Notes: generated from the sequence alone by a model not told the origin. Shown: positions 41,279 through 50,575, numbered from the stretch's first letter. The stretch is DNA of 64,000 nucleotides from Salipiger sp. IMCC34102 (GCF_004145405.1 NZ_SELQ01000003.1:327927-391926), one strand, 5' to 3'. A program made the numbers and translations.

Positions 41279-42935
41279 CTTGCTCCTCCTTCGGAGGGTA
41301 GAGTTTCGCCTTGAACGGCTCCATCCCGAGGCGGCGGTAAGCCTGCAGGAAGGTCTCGGAGGCATCCTCGCGCAAGTCGAGGTAGCCCAACACAAGCCGC
41401 TCGATGGCCGGCAGGATGTCGTCCGCCGAAAAGCCGGGGCCGGTGCGGGTGCCGATGGTGGCGTCCTCGGTCCCGTCGCCGCCCAGGGTGATCTGGTAGT
41501 TCTCCACCCCCGCGCGGTCGAGGCCCAGGATCCCGATATGGCCCACGTGATGGTGGCCGCAGGCATTGATGCAGCCCGAGATCTTGATCTTCAGTGGCCC
41601 GACTTCGTGTTCAAGCTTCAACTCCTCGAAGCGGGTCGCGATCTGTTGCGCGATGGGGATCGAGCGGGCGGTGGCCAGCGCGCAGTAGTCCATGCCGGGG
41701 CAAGCGATGATGTCGGAGACCAGCCCGATGTTCGCCGTGGCGAGATCCGCGTCGCGTAGGGCGGCGTAGACTGCCGGAAGATCGCTCTTGTGGACATGCG
41801 GCAGGATCACGTTCTGCTCGTGGCTGATGCGCAGCTCGTCGTGGCCGTAGGTCTGGGCCAGGTCCGCCAGTACCCGCATCTGGTCCGAGCTCGCGTCCCC
41901 CGGCGTCGCCCCGTGCTTCTTGATCGAGACGCTGACGATCGCGTATCCCTCCGCCCGGTGCGGGGTCAGGTTGGTGTCGGTCCAGGCGCGGAACGCGGGA
42001 TTGGCAAGGCGCGCGGCCTCGAACCCGTCGGTCTCGGCGTTGCGGAAGGCGGGCAGGGCGAATTGCGCCTTGATGTCGTCCAGGATCTCCATCGCGGCCT
42101 CGTCGAAGGCGGGTCGGATCGCGGCGAAGCGCTCTTCGACGCGGGCCCGGATCTCGTCGAGGCCGGTCTCGTGGACGGTGATCTTGATGCGGGCCTTGTA
42201 CTTGTTGTCGCGGCGGCCCAGCACGTTGTAGACGCTGACGATCGCTTCGCAGTAGGGCAGCAGATCCTCTACCGGCAGGAAGTCGGTCAGGACCTTGCCG
42301 ATCATCGGCGTGCGGCCCAGGCCACCGCCCACCAGAACGCGGAAGCCGATCTTGCCGTCCACCCGGCGAACCTGCAGCCCGATGTCGTGGGCGCGGATCA
42401 CGGCGCGGTCGGCCTCGGCCCCCGTCACGGCGATCTTGAACTTGCGCGGCAGGAACTGGAACTCCGGGTGATCGGTGGACCACTGGCGCAAGAGCTCGGC
42501 GTAAGGCCGCGGGTCCTCGACCTCGTCGGCGGCGGCACCGGCGAAATGGTCGGCCGTCACGTTGCGGATCGTGTTGCCGGACGTCTGGATCGCGTGCATG
42601 CCGACGTCGGCCAGCGCGTCCAGCATGTCGGGGACGTCGCGCAGCTCGGGCCAGTTGTACTGAATGTTCTGCCGAGTGGTGAAATGACCGTAGCCCTTGT
42701 CCCAGCGGTCGGCAATCATCGCAAGCTGGCGCATCTGCTTGCTGTTCAGCGTGCCGTAGGGCACGGCCACGCGCAGCATGTAGGCGTGAAGTTGCAGATA
42801 GAGGCCGTTCATCAGGCGCAGCGGCTTGAACTCGTCTTCGGTCAGCGAGCCGTCGATGCGACGCCCCACCTGGGATCGGAACTGGGCCACGCGGGTGCGC
42901 ACGAAGGCCTCGTCGAAATCGTTGTAGTGGTACAT
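41268..42935 (-). CDS. cysI: Sulfite reductase hemoprotein (siroheme/4Fe-4S)
   Basis: A 555-residue nitrite/sulfite reductase family protein. The cluster motif is ACPGMDYC (C-x5-C) and SGCINACGHHH (C-x3-C). HFTTRQNIQYNWPELRD and the repeated ferredoxin-like half domains are present. Operon context (cysG, cysH, fpr) identifies sulfite as the substrate; nitrite is the alternative by family. The ATG overlaps the TAA of the DUF2849 gene. Confidence 0.93.
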   Translation of the reverse strand: MYHYNDFDEAFVRTRVAQFRSQVGRRIDGSLTEDEFKPLRLMNGLYLQLHAYMLRVAVPYGTLNSKQMRQLAMIADRWDKGYGHFTTRQNIQYNWPELRDVPDMLDALADVGMHAIQTSGNTIRNVTADHFAGAAADEVEDPRPYAELLRQWSTDHPEFQFLPRKFKIAVTGAEADRAVIRAHDIGLQVRRVDGKIGFRVLVGGGLGRTPMIGKVLTDFLPVEDLLPYCEAIVSVYNVLGRRDNKYKARIKITVHETGLDEIRARVEERFAAIRPAFDEAAMEILDDIKAQFALPAFRNAETDGFEAARLANPAFRAWTDTNLTPHRAEGYAIVSVSIKKHGATPGDASSDQMRVLADLAQTYGHDELRISHEQNVILPHVHKSDLPAVYAALRDADLATANIGLVSDIIACPGMDYCALATARSIPIAQQIATRFEELKLEHEVGPLKIKISGCINACGHHHVGHIGILGLDRAGVENYQITLGGDGTEDATIGTRTGPGFSADDILPAIERLVLGYLDLREDASETFLQAYRRLGMEPFKAKLYPPKEEQDAA

Positions 42936-43234
42936 TACAGGTCCACCTGCTTGCCATGGGGATAATTCGAGGGGCCGCGCGTGCGGAACGCCTCGCGGAA
43001 ATGCGTGGGCGCGGGGCCGTCGTCGGTCGCCTGCGCGTCTGCGAGGTAGGCGCCCGCGATCTCGGACGCGCGGGCAGAGGCTTCCAGCAGCCGCAGCTCG
43101 GCATGCGCCTCGTCGGTCAGAAGCTCTGCCTCGGCCATGTCGCGGGTCCAGCGATCGTCTTCGGTCAGCCAGACGGCGTCGCCTTCGAGCAGCGCGTTGG
43201 CGGTGACGACCTTGGGGGTGAAGGCTTTGGGCAT
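42935..43234 (-). CDS. DUF2849 family small protein
   Basis: 99 residues, MPKAFTPKVVTANALLEGDAVWLTEDDRW. DUF2849 proteins are found in alphaproteobacterial cys operons between cysG and cysI. Function unknown; a role in sulfite reductase assembly is only a guess from location. Its start overlaps the cysG stop (TAATG). Confidence 0.88.
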   Translation of the reverse strand: MPKAFTPKVVTANALLEGDAVWLTEDDRWTRDMAEAELLTDEAHAELRLLEASARASEIAGAYLADAQATDDGPAPTHFREAFRTRGPSNYPHGKQVDL

Positions 43235-44631
43235 TACGCGAACTCCTGCGCGGTGATGTCGTGGGCGGCGGCCTGTGCGGCGCGCGGGGCGAGCCCGATG
43301 AAGGTGAGCGCCGGGCCGGTCAAACCTGCCTCGGTCAGGGTGGGTTCCAGCTGGCTCAACGTGGTGGCCAGGGTCCGCTGGTCGGCGCGGCTGGCATTCT
43401 CGATCACCGTCACCGGGGTCGCGGGATCGGCGCCGTGCATCAGCAGCCGGCCCTGGATGAAGCGCGCGGCGCGCTTGCCCATGTAGATCGCGGCCACCTC
43501 GCCCGGGCGGGCCAGCGCCCGCCAGTCGTGATCGGCGAAGCCCCGGGTGTCGTGCCCGGTCAGGTAGCGCACCGAGGAGTTGCGCCCGCGCTTGGTCAGG
43601 CTTTGCCCCATGCCTGCCACGGCGGCGGAGGCGGCGGTGATGCCGGGGATGATCCGCCAGGATACGCCGGCGGCCTCGCAGGCCTCGATCTCCTCGTCGA
43701 GGCGTCCGAAGACGGTCGGGTCGCCGGATTTCAGTCGCACCACCTGCGCGCCGGAGCGCGCGTGTTCCACGATCAGCGCGTCGATCTCGTCCTGCGGCAT
43801 GGAGGATCCGAAGCCTTCCTTCCCGGCGTCGATCATCAGCGCCTCGCGGCGGGCGAGTTCCAGGATCTCCGGCGTTACCAGGCGGTCGAAGATCACCACG
43901 TCGGCGGTGTCGAGCGCCTTGCGGGCCTTGAGCGTCAGCAGGTCGGGATCGCCCGGACCCGCGCCGACCAGGTCGACGTGACCCGCCCGGTGCTTGGCGG
44001 CCAGCGTGTCGTCCAGCAGGCGGTCCAGGGTGGGCCGGATCGCCTCCTCGCCGCCGGTTTCCAACGCTTTCGGACCGCGGTCGAAGTAGAAGGCCGACCA
44101 GAAGTCGCGGCGCTTGCGGCCCATCGGCAGGACATCGGCGGCAGCGCGAAACCCCTTGCCGATCCGCGCCAGCAGGCCCAGCGAGGCGGGCAGCCGCTCT
44201 TCCAGATCCGCCTTGATGCGGCGGGCCAGCACGGGGGCCGCCCCTTCGGTCCCGATCGCCACGACGACCGGGTCGCGGTCGACGATGGCGGGGGTAATGA
44301 ACTGGCTGTCGGCCAGGTTGTCGACGATATTGACCCGTGCCCCGTCGCGATGGGCAAGCTCGGCCACGCGGGCATCCTCGTCCGCATCCTCGTTCGCGGC
44401 GTAGAAGAGCACGGCGCACATCGCGTCGCCGGGCTCCATCGCGCGAGATACTAGCTTCAGCTTGCCCTCCGCGGCCAGGCGATGCAGGTCGGGATGCGCC
44501 TTTTCGGCGAAGACGGTCACATGCGCGCGGGTCTTCAGGATCAGGCGCAGCTTGGCCAAGGCTGCTTCGCCACCGCCCGACAGGACGATGCGGCGACCGG
44601 CGACGGCCATGAAGACGGGGAAGTGATCCAT
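43234..44631 (-). CDS. cysG: Siroheme synthase CysG
   Basis: 465 residues. The N-terminal half (1-200) is precorrin-2 dehydrogenase/ferrochelatase (VAGRRIVLSGGGEAALAKLRLIL, NIVDNLADSQFITPAIVDRDPVVVAIGTEGAAPVLAR). The C-terminal half is uroporphyrinogen-III methyltransferase (VDLVGAGPGDPDLLTLKARKALDTADVVIFDRLV, VRLKSGDPTVFGRLDEE). It makes siroheme for CysI and is the first gene of the operon. The start MDHFPVFMAV is standard. The divergent Lrp gene and two operator-like repeats lie upstream. Confidence 0.95.
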   Translation of the reverse strand: MDHFPVFMAVAGRRIVLSGGGEAALAKLRLILKTRAHVTVFAEKAHPDLHRLAAEGKLKLVSRAMEPGDAMCAVLFYAANEDADEDARVAELAHRDGARVNIVDNLADSQFITPAIVDRDPVVVAIGTEGAAPVLARRIKADLEERLPASLGLLARIGKGFRAAADVLPMGRKRRDFWSAFYFDRGPKALETGGEEAIRPTLDRLLDDTLAAKHRAGHVDLVGAGPGDPDLLTLKARKALDTADVVIFDRLVTPEILELARREALMIDAGKEGFGSSMPQDEIDALIVEHARSGAQVVRLKSGDPTVFGRLDEEIEACEAAGVSWRIIPGITAASAAVAGMGQSLTKRGRNSSVRYLTGHDTRGFADHDWRALARPGEVAAIYMGKRAARFIQGRLLMHGADPATPVTVIENASRADQRTLATTLSQLEPTLTEAGLTGPALTFIGLAPRAAQAAAHDITAQEFA

Positions 44632-44656
44632 TGCGGGGCCTCTCTGTACTGACCCT

Positions 44657-44716
44657 CTAGATAGAACATCGTTCTGGTTTTTGCCTATCCGTTCCGCTAG
44701 ATAAGAACGAGCGTTC
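44657..44716. promoter_or_regulatory. Tandem operator-like repeats between cysG and the Lrp gene
   Basis: CTAGATAGAACATCGTTCT (44657-44675) and CTAGATAAGAACGAGCGTTC (44697-44716). Each has GAAC/GTTC half sites, and their GAAC cores are 41 bp (about four helix turns) apart, on one DNA face. This fits a multi-dimer Lrp/AsnC site that controls both divergent units. Confidence 0.6.
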
Positions 44717-44767
44717 GCTTTGACCCGCAAATTGTGACGCGTGTTTCAATATGGAAGGAAAATCGGA

Positions 44768-45229
44768 ATGGCGGCCCAGATCGACGAGATGGACCGGAAA
44801 ATTCTTGCCTCGCTGCAGCGCGACGCTTCCCGCTCGCTGGACGAGATCGCGACCGAAATCGGCTCTTCCAAGACGCCGGTCTGGAATCGGATCCGCAAGA
44901 TGAAGGAGGCGGGCATCATCACCCGCCAGACCGTCCTGCTCGACGCCGAGGCGCTGGGGTTCGAGGCCTGTTTCTTCGTGCTGATCCGCACCAGCGAGCA
45001 CGACGCGGGGTGGCAGGCCCGGTTCCTCGCCGCCCTGACCGCGCGGCCGGAGGTGCAGGAGGCGCACCGCCTGGCGGGCGACATCGACTACATCCTCAAG
45101 GTCCGCGTGAAGAACGCCCGCGCCTACGACACCTTCTACCAGGCGCTGATCTCCGAGGTGAAGGTCCACACCGTCACGGCGCTTCTGTCCATGGAAGAGA
45201 TCAAGTCGACGCCGAACCTGCCGCTTTGA
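44768..45229 (+). CDS. Lrp/AsnC family transcriptional regulator
   Basis: 153 residues. HTH (MDRKILASLQRDASRSLDEIATEIGSSKTPVWNRIRKMKEAGII) plus the RAM effector domain (AHRLAGDIDYILKVRVKNARAYDTFYQALISEV). The ATG at 44768 has GGAAGGAAAA upstream; an earlier in-frame ATG is nine codons away and poorly placed. Divergent from the sulfate-assimilation operon with shared repeats, so it is the likely cys regulator. The effector amino acid is unknown. Confidence 0.88.
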   Translation: MAAQIDEMDRKILASLQRDASRSLDEIATEIGSSKTPVWNRIRKMKEAGIITRQTVLLDAEALGFEACFFVLIRTSEHDAGWQARFLAALTARPEVQEAHRLAGDIDYILKVRVKNARAYDTFYQALISEVKVHTVTALLSMEEIKSTPNLPL

Positions 45230-45257
45230 CGCCCGCGCCCGGACGCGCGCCGCTTCC

Positions 45258-45290
45258 CTTCATCTGGCCAGGTAAACTCCCGCCGGAGGC
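45258..45290. repeat. Fullest copy of the dispersed repeat
   Basis: CTTCATCTGGCCAGGTAAA followed by CTCCCGCCGGAGGC (a small hairpin). It lies between the convergent Lrp and P450 genes and is 51 bp upstream of another copy. Confidence 0.75.
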
Positions 45291-45340
45291 TCCCGCATTC
45301 TCCATCAGCGGCATCGGTCGCGGCGGCGCGCCCATCCTCG

Positions 45341-45368
45341 CTTTTTGTCAAATACTCCCGCCGGAGGC
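45341..45368. repeat. Second repeat copy, overlapping the P450 3' end
   Basis: CTTTTTGTCAAATACTCCCG then CCGGAGGC. The P450 stop codon and its last seven codons (DASGGSI) lie within this copy. Confidence 0.7.
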
Positions 45369-46523
45369 ATCCCGAACGCGCAAGCGCTCCAACCCGTGGA
45401 AGTGATAGACGTCGGCGTAAGCGGGATCGCCCTCCAGCAGAAGGTTTGGGCACCGCTCCCACAGCACGTCGAGCGCGACCCGCAATTCCAGCCGGGCGAG
45501 GGGGGCGCCGACGCAAAAGTGGATGCCGCCGCCGAAGGCCACGTGCGCGGGCCCGCTGCGGTCGGGGTCGAACCGGTCGGGGTCCTTCCAGATCGCCGGG
45601 TCGCGGTTGGCCGATCCCAGCAGGCAGGCGATCCGGTCCCCGCGGAAGAAGGCCTGCCCCAACACCTCGCAGTCCTCGTAGACCCAGCGGGTGAACATGT
45701 GCAGCGGCGGGTCGTAGCGCATCATCTCCTCGACGGAGGCCGCGTCGTGGCGGCGCTGGCCGGTCTCGATCATCGTCTTCACACCGTTGCCCAGCGTGTG
45801 CACCGTTGCCTCGTGCCCTGCGTTCAGCAGAAGGATCGCGGTGGAGATCAGCTCCTCCTCGCTCAGGCGCGCGTCGCCGTCGCGGGCGGCGATCAGGGTC
45901 GACAGAAGGTCGTCGGCGGGGGTGTCGCGCTTCTTTCCGATATGCCCGCGCAGGAACGCCGTGAAGTCGCGGGTGGCGGTCTCCGCCTCGGTCATGATCT
46001 GCGGGGTGAGACGGGCCTGGTACATGGCGACCATCGCGTTGGACCAGCGCAGCAGGTCCGGCGCTGCCTCGTCCGGGACACCCAGCAGCCGGGCGATCGT
46101 CAGCACGGGCACCGGTTGGGCGTACTGCTCCAGAAGGTCGAACGGACCCTGCGGGAACCGGTCGACCAGATCGTGGCACAGGGCACGGACCTGGTCTTCG
46201 AGCGCCGCGATCCGGCGCGAGGTGAAGGCCCGCAGCACGAGGCCGCGCAGGCGGGTGTGATCGGGCGGCTCGATCTCCAGCATGGAATGCGCCTCGACGG
46301 CATCGAAGGCGGCCCGCGCGGGATCGGGCGCCGCGGGGTCGAGGGGTGCGCGGCCCATCCGGCGGTCGCGCAGCACGGCGCTGACGGCGGCGTGGCTGAC
46401 CGCGCAGGGCATGTCGTAATCGGACCAGAAGGCGAAATCACCCGCCGCGCGCATCCGGGCGTAGAACGGGTAGGGGTCCTGGACGAAGGCGGGATCCGTC
46501 GGGGATTGGCTGAAGTTTTTCAT
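45348..46523 (-). CDS. Cytochrome P450
   Basis: 391 residues, soluble bacterial type without a membrane anchor. The heme ligand is in AFGGGIHFCVGAPLARLEL, the ExxR motif is EEMMRYDPP-proximal SVEEMMR, and the I-helix is LLNAGHEATVH, where the usual oxygen-handling Thr is shifted by one (Ala-Thr instead of Thr-Thr). The start is MKNFSQSPTDPAFV. Substrate and redox partner are not evident from neighbours. The C-terminal residues come from a repeat element. Confidence 0.9.
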   Translation of the reverse strand: MKNFSQSPTDPAFVQDPYPFYARMRAAGDFAFWSDYDMPCAVSHAAVSAVLRDRRMGRAPLDPAAPDPARAAFDAVEAHSMLEIEPPDHTRLRGLVLRAFTSRRIAALEDQVRALCHDLVDRFPQGPFDLLEQYAQPVPVLTIARLLGVPDEAAPDLLRWSNAMVAMYQARLTPQIMTEAETATRDFTAFLRGHIGKKRDTPADDLLSTLIAARDGDARLSEEELISTAILLLNAGHEATVHTLGNGVKTMIETGQRRHDAASVEEMMRYDPPLHMFTRWVYEDCEVLGQAFFRGDRIACLLGSANRDPAIWKDPDRFDPDRSGPAHVAFGGGIHFCVGAPLARLELRVALDVLWERCPNLLLEGDPAYADVYHFHGLERLRVRDASGGSI

Positions 46524-46706
46524 GACGGGATACCTGTCTTGATGCGAAAGGGGTGACAAGGCGACGTGCGACGGAGCGTGCGGCCCGTGGCGCGGCCCGC
46601 TGACGCCCGGGGACATGGAACGCCCCCCTGCCAGGTCAGCGCGCGCCGGTCCCCGATGCATTCGTCCGGTCAAAGCAGAGCCGCCCGCAGGGACGGCCCC
46701 GCAGGA

Positions 46707-47450
46707 TCAGGCGTTTTCCAATGCGGTGACGATGGGGGAGAAATCCTCCGCCGTCAGGCTCGCCCCGCCGACCAGTGCGCCGTCGACGTCGGCGACGGCG
46801 AAGATCTCGGCGGCGTTGGCGCCCTTCACGGAGCCGCCGTAGAGCAGCCGGACGGCTTCGGCCTCGCGCATGACGTCGCGCAGGGCATGGCGCAGGGCGC
46901 CGTGGATCTCGGCGATCTGGTCGGTGGTGGGCACCTTGCCGGTGCCGATCGCCCAGACGGGTTCGTAGGCGACGACGGTGTTGGCCGCCGTCGCCCCCTC
47001 GGGCAGGGAACCGCGCAGCTGGCCGGTCACGACCGCGAGGGCCTCGCCCGCCTCGCGCTGGGCGAGCGTCTCGCCGATGCAGATGACGGCGATGAGGCCG
47101 CTGGCATTGGCGGCGGTGGCCTTGGCCGCGACATCCGCATCGGTCTCGCCGTGGTCGGCCCGGCGTTCGGAGTGGCCGACGATCACGTGGGACGCGCCCG
47201 CGTCGCGCAGCATCGGGGCCGAGATATCGCCGGTATGCGCGCCCGACCGCGCCGCGTGGCAGTCCTGCCCGCCGATCTGCATCGGATGCGGGCCGCGCGC
47301 CCAGGCCATCTGGGCGATCAGCGTGGCGGGGGCGCAGATCAGCATGTCGACGTCCGGAGCGGGATGGGCGTCCGTCAGGGCCTTGATCTGGGCCAGATCG
47401 TCGACGAGGCCGTTCATCTTCCAGTTTCCGGCGGCGAGCTTGCGGCGCAT
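46707..47450 (-). CDS. tpiA: Triosephosphate isomerase
   Basis: 247 residues, glycolysis/gluconeogenesis. Substrate Lys in AAGNWKMNG, electrophilic His in VIVGHSERR, catalytic Glu in [14 protein letters not shown], phosphate loop LYGGSVKG. Full length. Divergent from the 2-oxoglutarate oxygenase gene. The 183-bp gap to the P450 gene shows no clear feature. Confidence 0.96.
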   Translation of the reverse strand: MRRKLAAGNWKMNGLVDDLAQIKALTDAHPAPDVDMLICAPATLIAQMAWARGPHPMQIGGQDCHAARSGAHTGDISAPMLRDAGASHVIVGHSERRADHGETDADVAAKATAANASGLIAVICIGETLAQREAGEALAVVTGQLRGSLPEGATAANTVVAYEPVWAIGTGKVPTTDQIAEIHGALRHALRDVMREAEAVRLLYGGSVKGANAAEIFAVADVDGALVGGASLTAEDFSPIVTALENA

Positions 47451-47518
47451 GGGCGACGTCCTTTGCTATTGATGGCTCAAGTGGTAGCAACGGCGCACCT
47501 TGGACGAAAGACCTGCCG

Positions 47519-48439
47519 ATGATCCCGCGTATCGATTGTGCCGCCGTGATCGACCCTGCGCACCCCGATCATGCGCCCATGCGCGCCCGCACCGCCGAGG
47601 CGGCCGGGAACGTCGGATTCCTGACACTTTTCAACACGCCGCTCACGCCCGCGCGGGTGAAGGAGGTCATCGCGCTCTACCGCGCCTTCTTTCACCTTCC
47701 CGCCGCGGACAAGCGGGCGGTGGACATGAGCGTCACCGGATCGAACCGCGGCTGGGGGGCGGCCGGGTCCGAGCAGGTCAATCCGGATGCGAATCCCGAC
47801 TACAAGCAGGTCTTCGACTGCGGCATCTCCCTGCTGGCCGATCATCCGCTCAGGCGGGCGGGCATTCCGGCCTATGCGCCGAACCTGTGGCCCGCGCAGC
47901 CGGCGGATTTCGCGCCCGTGCTGAAAGCCTACTTCCGCGACGTCTGTGCGGTCGCGCGGGATGTGCTGGTGGCGGTGCTGGACGCGGTGGGGGAGGACGG
48001 CGCCTTCTTCGCCGACAAGTTCACGACGCCCATGGCCCTGTTGCGCGGCAATTTCTATCCAGAGCGTCCGGCCGACGCCGGGGCGAAGGATTTCGGGATC
48101 GCCACCCATACCGATTACGGGTGCCTGACGATGCTGGCCACCGACGGCTCACCGGGATTGGAGGTGCGCAAGCGCGGCGGCGGATGGATCCTCGTCAGCG
48201 CCCCACCGGGGGAGTTCATCATCAACTTCGGTGAAATGCTGGAGATCTGGACAGAGGGGCGGATCAAGGCGACGCCGCACCGGGTCATCGGCACGACGGC
48301 GGAACGGATCTCGGTCCCGCTGTTCTTCAATCCCGACCACGACGCGAACGTGGCACCGCTTGGGGCGGATCCGGTCCGGGCGGTCGATCACCTGCAACGG
48401 CGCTTCGACCAGACCTATCTGCACCTGAAGAAAGGCTAG
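47519..48439 (+). CDS. 2-oxoglutarate/Fe(II) oxygenase, isopenicillin N synthase family
   Basis: 306 residues. Iron ligands HTD in ATHTDYGCLTML and His in ATPHRVIG; the 2-oxoglutarate motif is RISVPLF. The N-terminal DIOX_N-like region is VGFLTLFNTPLTPARVKEVIALYRAFFHLPAADKRAVDM. The substrate is unknown; proteobacterial members often have roles in amino acid or ethylene-type chemistry but nothing here decides. It overlaps the opposing A-type carrier gene by four bases (CTAG shared by both stops). Confidence 0.85.
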   Translation: MIPRIDCAAVIDPAHPDHAPMRARTAEAAGNVGFLTLFNTPLTPARVKEVIALYRAFFHLPAADKRAVDMSVTGSNRGWGAAGSEQVNPDANPDYKQVFDCGISLLADHPLRRAGIPAYAPNLWPAQPADFAPVLKAYFRDVCAVARDVLVAVLDAVGEDGAFFADKFTTPMALLRGNFYPERPADAGAKDFGIATHTDYGCLTMLATDGSPGLEVRKRGGGWILVSAPPGEFIINFGEMLEIWTEGRIKATPHRVIGTTAERISVPLFFNPDHDANVAPLGADPVRAVDHLQRRFDQTYLHLKKG

Positions 48440-48795
48440 CCGCCCAGGGCCGTGTCGAACTTGATCGATTCGCCGCAGCCGCAGGCGTCGACGACATTGG
48501 GATTGCGGAACTTGAAGCCCGATTCCAGCAGGCTCACCTCATAGTCGATCTCGGTCCCGAACAGGAACATCTGCGCCATGGGGGCGATCATCACCCGCGC
48601 GCCGTCCTGCTCAACCACCTCGTCGAGAGGATCGACCTCGGCCACGTAGTCCATGGTGTATTCCATGCCTGCGCAACCGCCCTTCTTGACGCCGATCCGA
48701 AGCCCCTGGGAGCCGTCGCGGGCCATCAGCTTCGCGATCTGGGCCGCGGCTTTCGGGGTGATCGTGACGGCTTGCTTGCCGGGAATGCCGAACAT
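48436..48795 (-). CDS. A-type iron-sulfur carrier (IscA/SufA/ErpA family)
   Basis: 119 residues with the three conserved cysteines C41 (GGCAGMEY), C105 and C107 (ACGCGES). It carries Fe-S clusters to target proteins. Which subtype cannot be settled by sequence. The SufT-like gene is close by at 50576-50935, which suggests a link to SUF-type assembly. Confidence 0.93.
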   Translation of the reverse strand: MFGIPGKQAVTITPKAAAQIAKLMARDGSQGLRIGVKKGGCAGMEYTMDYVAEVDPLDEVVEQDGARVMIAPMAQMFLFGTEIDYEVSLLESGFKFRNPNVVDACGCGESIKFDTALGG

Positions 48796-48869
48796 GGGAA
48801 GTCCTTTCAACGGTGCCCACAACCTAAGGGCCGTGGCGCGCAGTCTCAAGGGGGCCGCGCCGGGACGGA

Positions 48870-50537
48870 TCACCCTTCGGGCATGTCGGCGCCCTGGCCG
48901 GTCGCGGTTCCCAGGTGCGGGATGTACTCCCGTTCGTCCTCGGTCCCCAGTTCGACGGCGTAGCGCAGCATCTCCTCTCGGATGTCGCATTCCACGCCCC
49001 AGCCTTCGGTGGGGTCGGTGACGTGGGCGGCGAAGCGGACCTTGATACCGGCCTCGCTTTGTCCGGTGACCATGCATTTCGTCTCGGATTCGTCGCCGTC
49101 GATGCGGTCATCCTGGCCGGCCCATTCCTTGAAATGTTCCCGCAGGCGGGACACGTCGATGCCCGGCGCGAAGGTCAGAACCGTGTGGCGGATCATGCCG
49201 TAGGTCTCGGTCGAGCGGTTGATGAAGGAGTCGGAGATAAACTTCGAGACCGGCACGATCAGCCGCGTGTCGTCCCAGACCTTGAGTTGCACGAAGGAGA
49301 AATGGATGCGCTCGACCGTGCAGAGGTGGCCCTCGTAGATGAGCTGATCGCCCACCTTGGCGGAGCGGTTGAGCGAGATCTGCATCGAGGCCAGGATATT
49401 GCCCAGCACCTCGCGCGCGGCGAAACCGAAGATCAGGGCAAGACCGCCGGCCCCGGCGAGAAGCGACGTCCCCACGCCCGAGAAGACCTGCGCCGAGGTC
49501 AGCACCACGGCCGCCCCGATGACCACCGCGGCGACGACCGCAATGCGCCGGAGGGCCGCGACCGTGGTGGCGCGCGCGCGTTCCTCGCCATGTTCCGGCG
49601 AGGCGAGCTCGTCCACCGAGTAGCGCGAGAAGAGCCGGTCGAGCAGCGCGTCGATCACGCTGATCAGCAGGATCATCAACGCCACGACGTAGAGGATGAC
49701 GATCAGCGGGCTCGTCACCTGATCGACCACGCCGGAGACGATGAAGATCTGCGAGGTCATCAGCGACAGGGTGATCGCCAGGATGTAGAGCGTCATCGGC
49801 AGCCGGGTCGCCCGGATGAGGTTGCTGACGATGTCGCTTGGCTGGTTCCGCGCGATCGCATCAAGCCCGCGCCAGACGACGGCGGCGATGCCGATGGCGA
49901 TCAGGGCGATGACGGGCAGGCCGATGACCTCCCACCATTGCAGGCCCCAGAAGGCTTCGGCGCGCAAGGGGTCCGGCAGATGTTGTTCCAGCTTGCTGGG
50001 GCCGTACTCCTCGAAGAGCGCGGGAATGTTCTCCACCGTTTCGCGCGAGAAGACCCAGACCGCATCGCCGTTCTCGGGCTGGACCCGGTTGAGCCGGACC
50101 GCCACGGCCCGATCGCCCAGGTCCAGCATTCCCAGCCGCAGGCTTTGCCGGGGGCTGCCCGCGACGGGACCGTCGCCCGTCGTCTCGAGCGCGTCGGGCC
50201 GTTCCAGCAGATCGCCCCAGTCGATCACGACCTTGCGTTCGATCACGCTGGCCAGATTGCGCGCCAGGATCGGCCCGGTGGTGGCCTGGGCCTCCTGCGG
50301 GATCGCGTTGAGGTTCAGAAGATGTGCCGCCCGGTCGTAGTCGCCGTCGTCGGTCAGGTCGAGAAAGCTCTCGACGGTCGATTGAGGCGTCCGCCGGTCG
50401 ACCATGGGACCGGGATCGTCCAGCCCCGCGTTCAGTTCGGGCACGGAAAAGGTGGCGTCCTGTGCAACGGCGGCCCCGAACGGCAGCCAGAGGAACAGGA
50501 TCACCAGAAGGCGGGGCAGGGCGAGGGCGTGTTTCAT
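48870..50537 (-). CDS. Large MscS-type mechanosensitive channel with periplasmic domain
   Basis: 555 residues. Signal peptide (MKHALALPRLLVILFLWLPFGAAVAQD), then a periplasmic domain to about 190, membrane helices at about 193-215, 235-260, 265-290 and 325-345, then the pore and beta domain (SLLAGAGGLALIFGFAAREVLGNILASMQISLNRSAKVGDQLIYEGHLCTVERI). The C-terminal vestibule domain is complete. It differs from the short MscS at 14338-15303 by its exported N-terminal domain. Confidence 0.9.
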   Translation of the reverse strand: MKHALALPRLLVILFLWLPFGAAVAQDATFSVPELNAGLDDPGPMVDRRTPQSTVESFLDLTDDGDYDRAAHLLNLNAIPQEAQATTGPILARNLASVIERKVVIDWGDLLERPDALETTGDGPVAGSPRQSLRLGMLDLGDRAVAVRLNRVQPENGDAVWVFSRETVENIPALFEEYGPSKLEQHLPDPLRAEAFWGLQWWEVIGLPVIALIAIGIAAVVWRGLDAIARNQPSDIVSNLIRATRLPMTLYILAITLSLMTSQIFIVSGVVDQVTSPLIVILYVVALMILLISVIDALLDRLFSRYSVDELASPEHGEERARATTVAALRRIAVVAAVVIGAAVVLTSAQVFSGVGTSLLAGAGGLALIFGFAAREVLGNILASMQISLNRSAKVGDQLIYEGHLCTVERIHFSFVQLKVWDDTRLIVPVSKFISDSFINRSTETYGMIRHTVLTFAPGIDVSRLREHFKEWAGQDDRIDGDESETKCMVTGQSEAGIKVRFAAHVTDPTEGWGVECDIREEMLRYAVELGTEDEREYIPHLGTATGQGADMPEG

Positions 50538-50575
50538 GACGCGCCAGTTAGCTCACGAAATCGCGAGGTCGAGAA

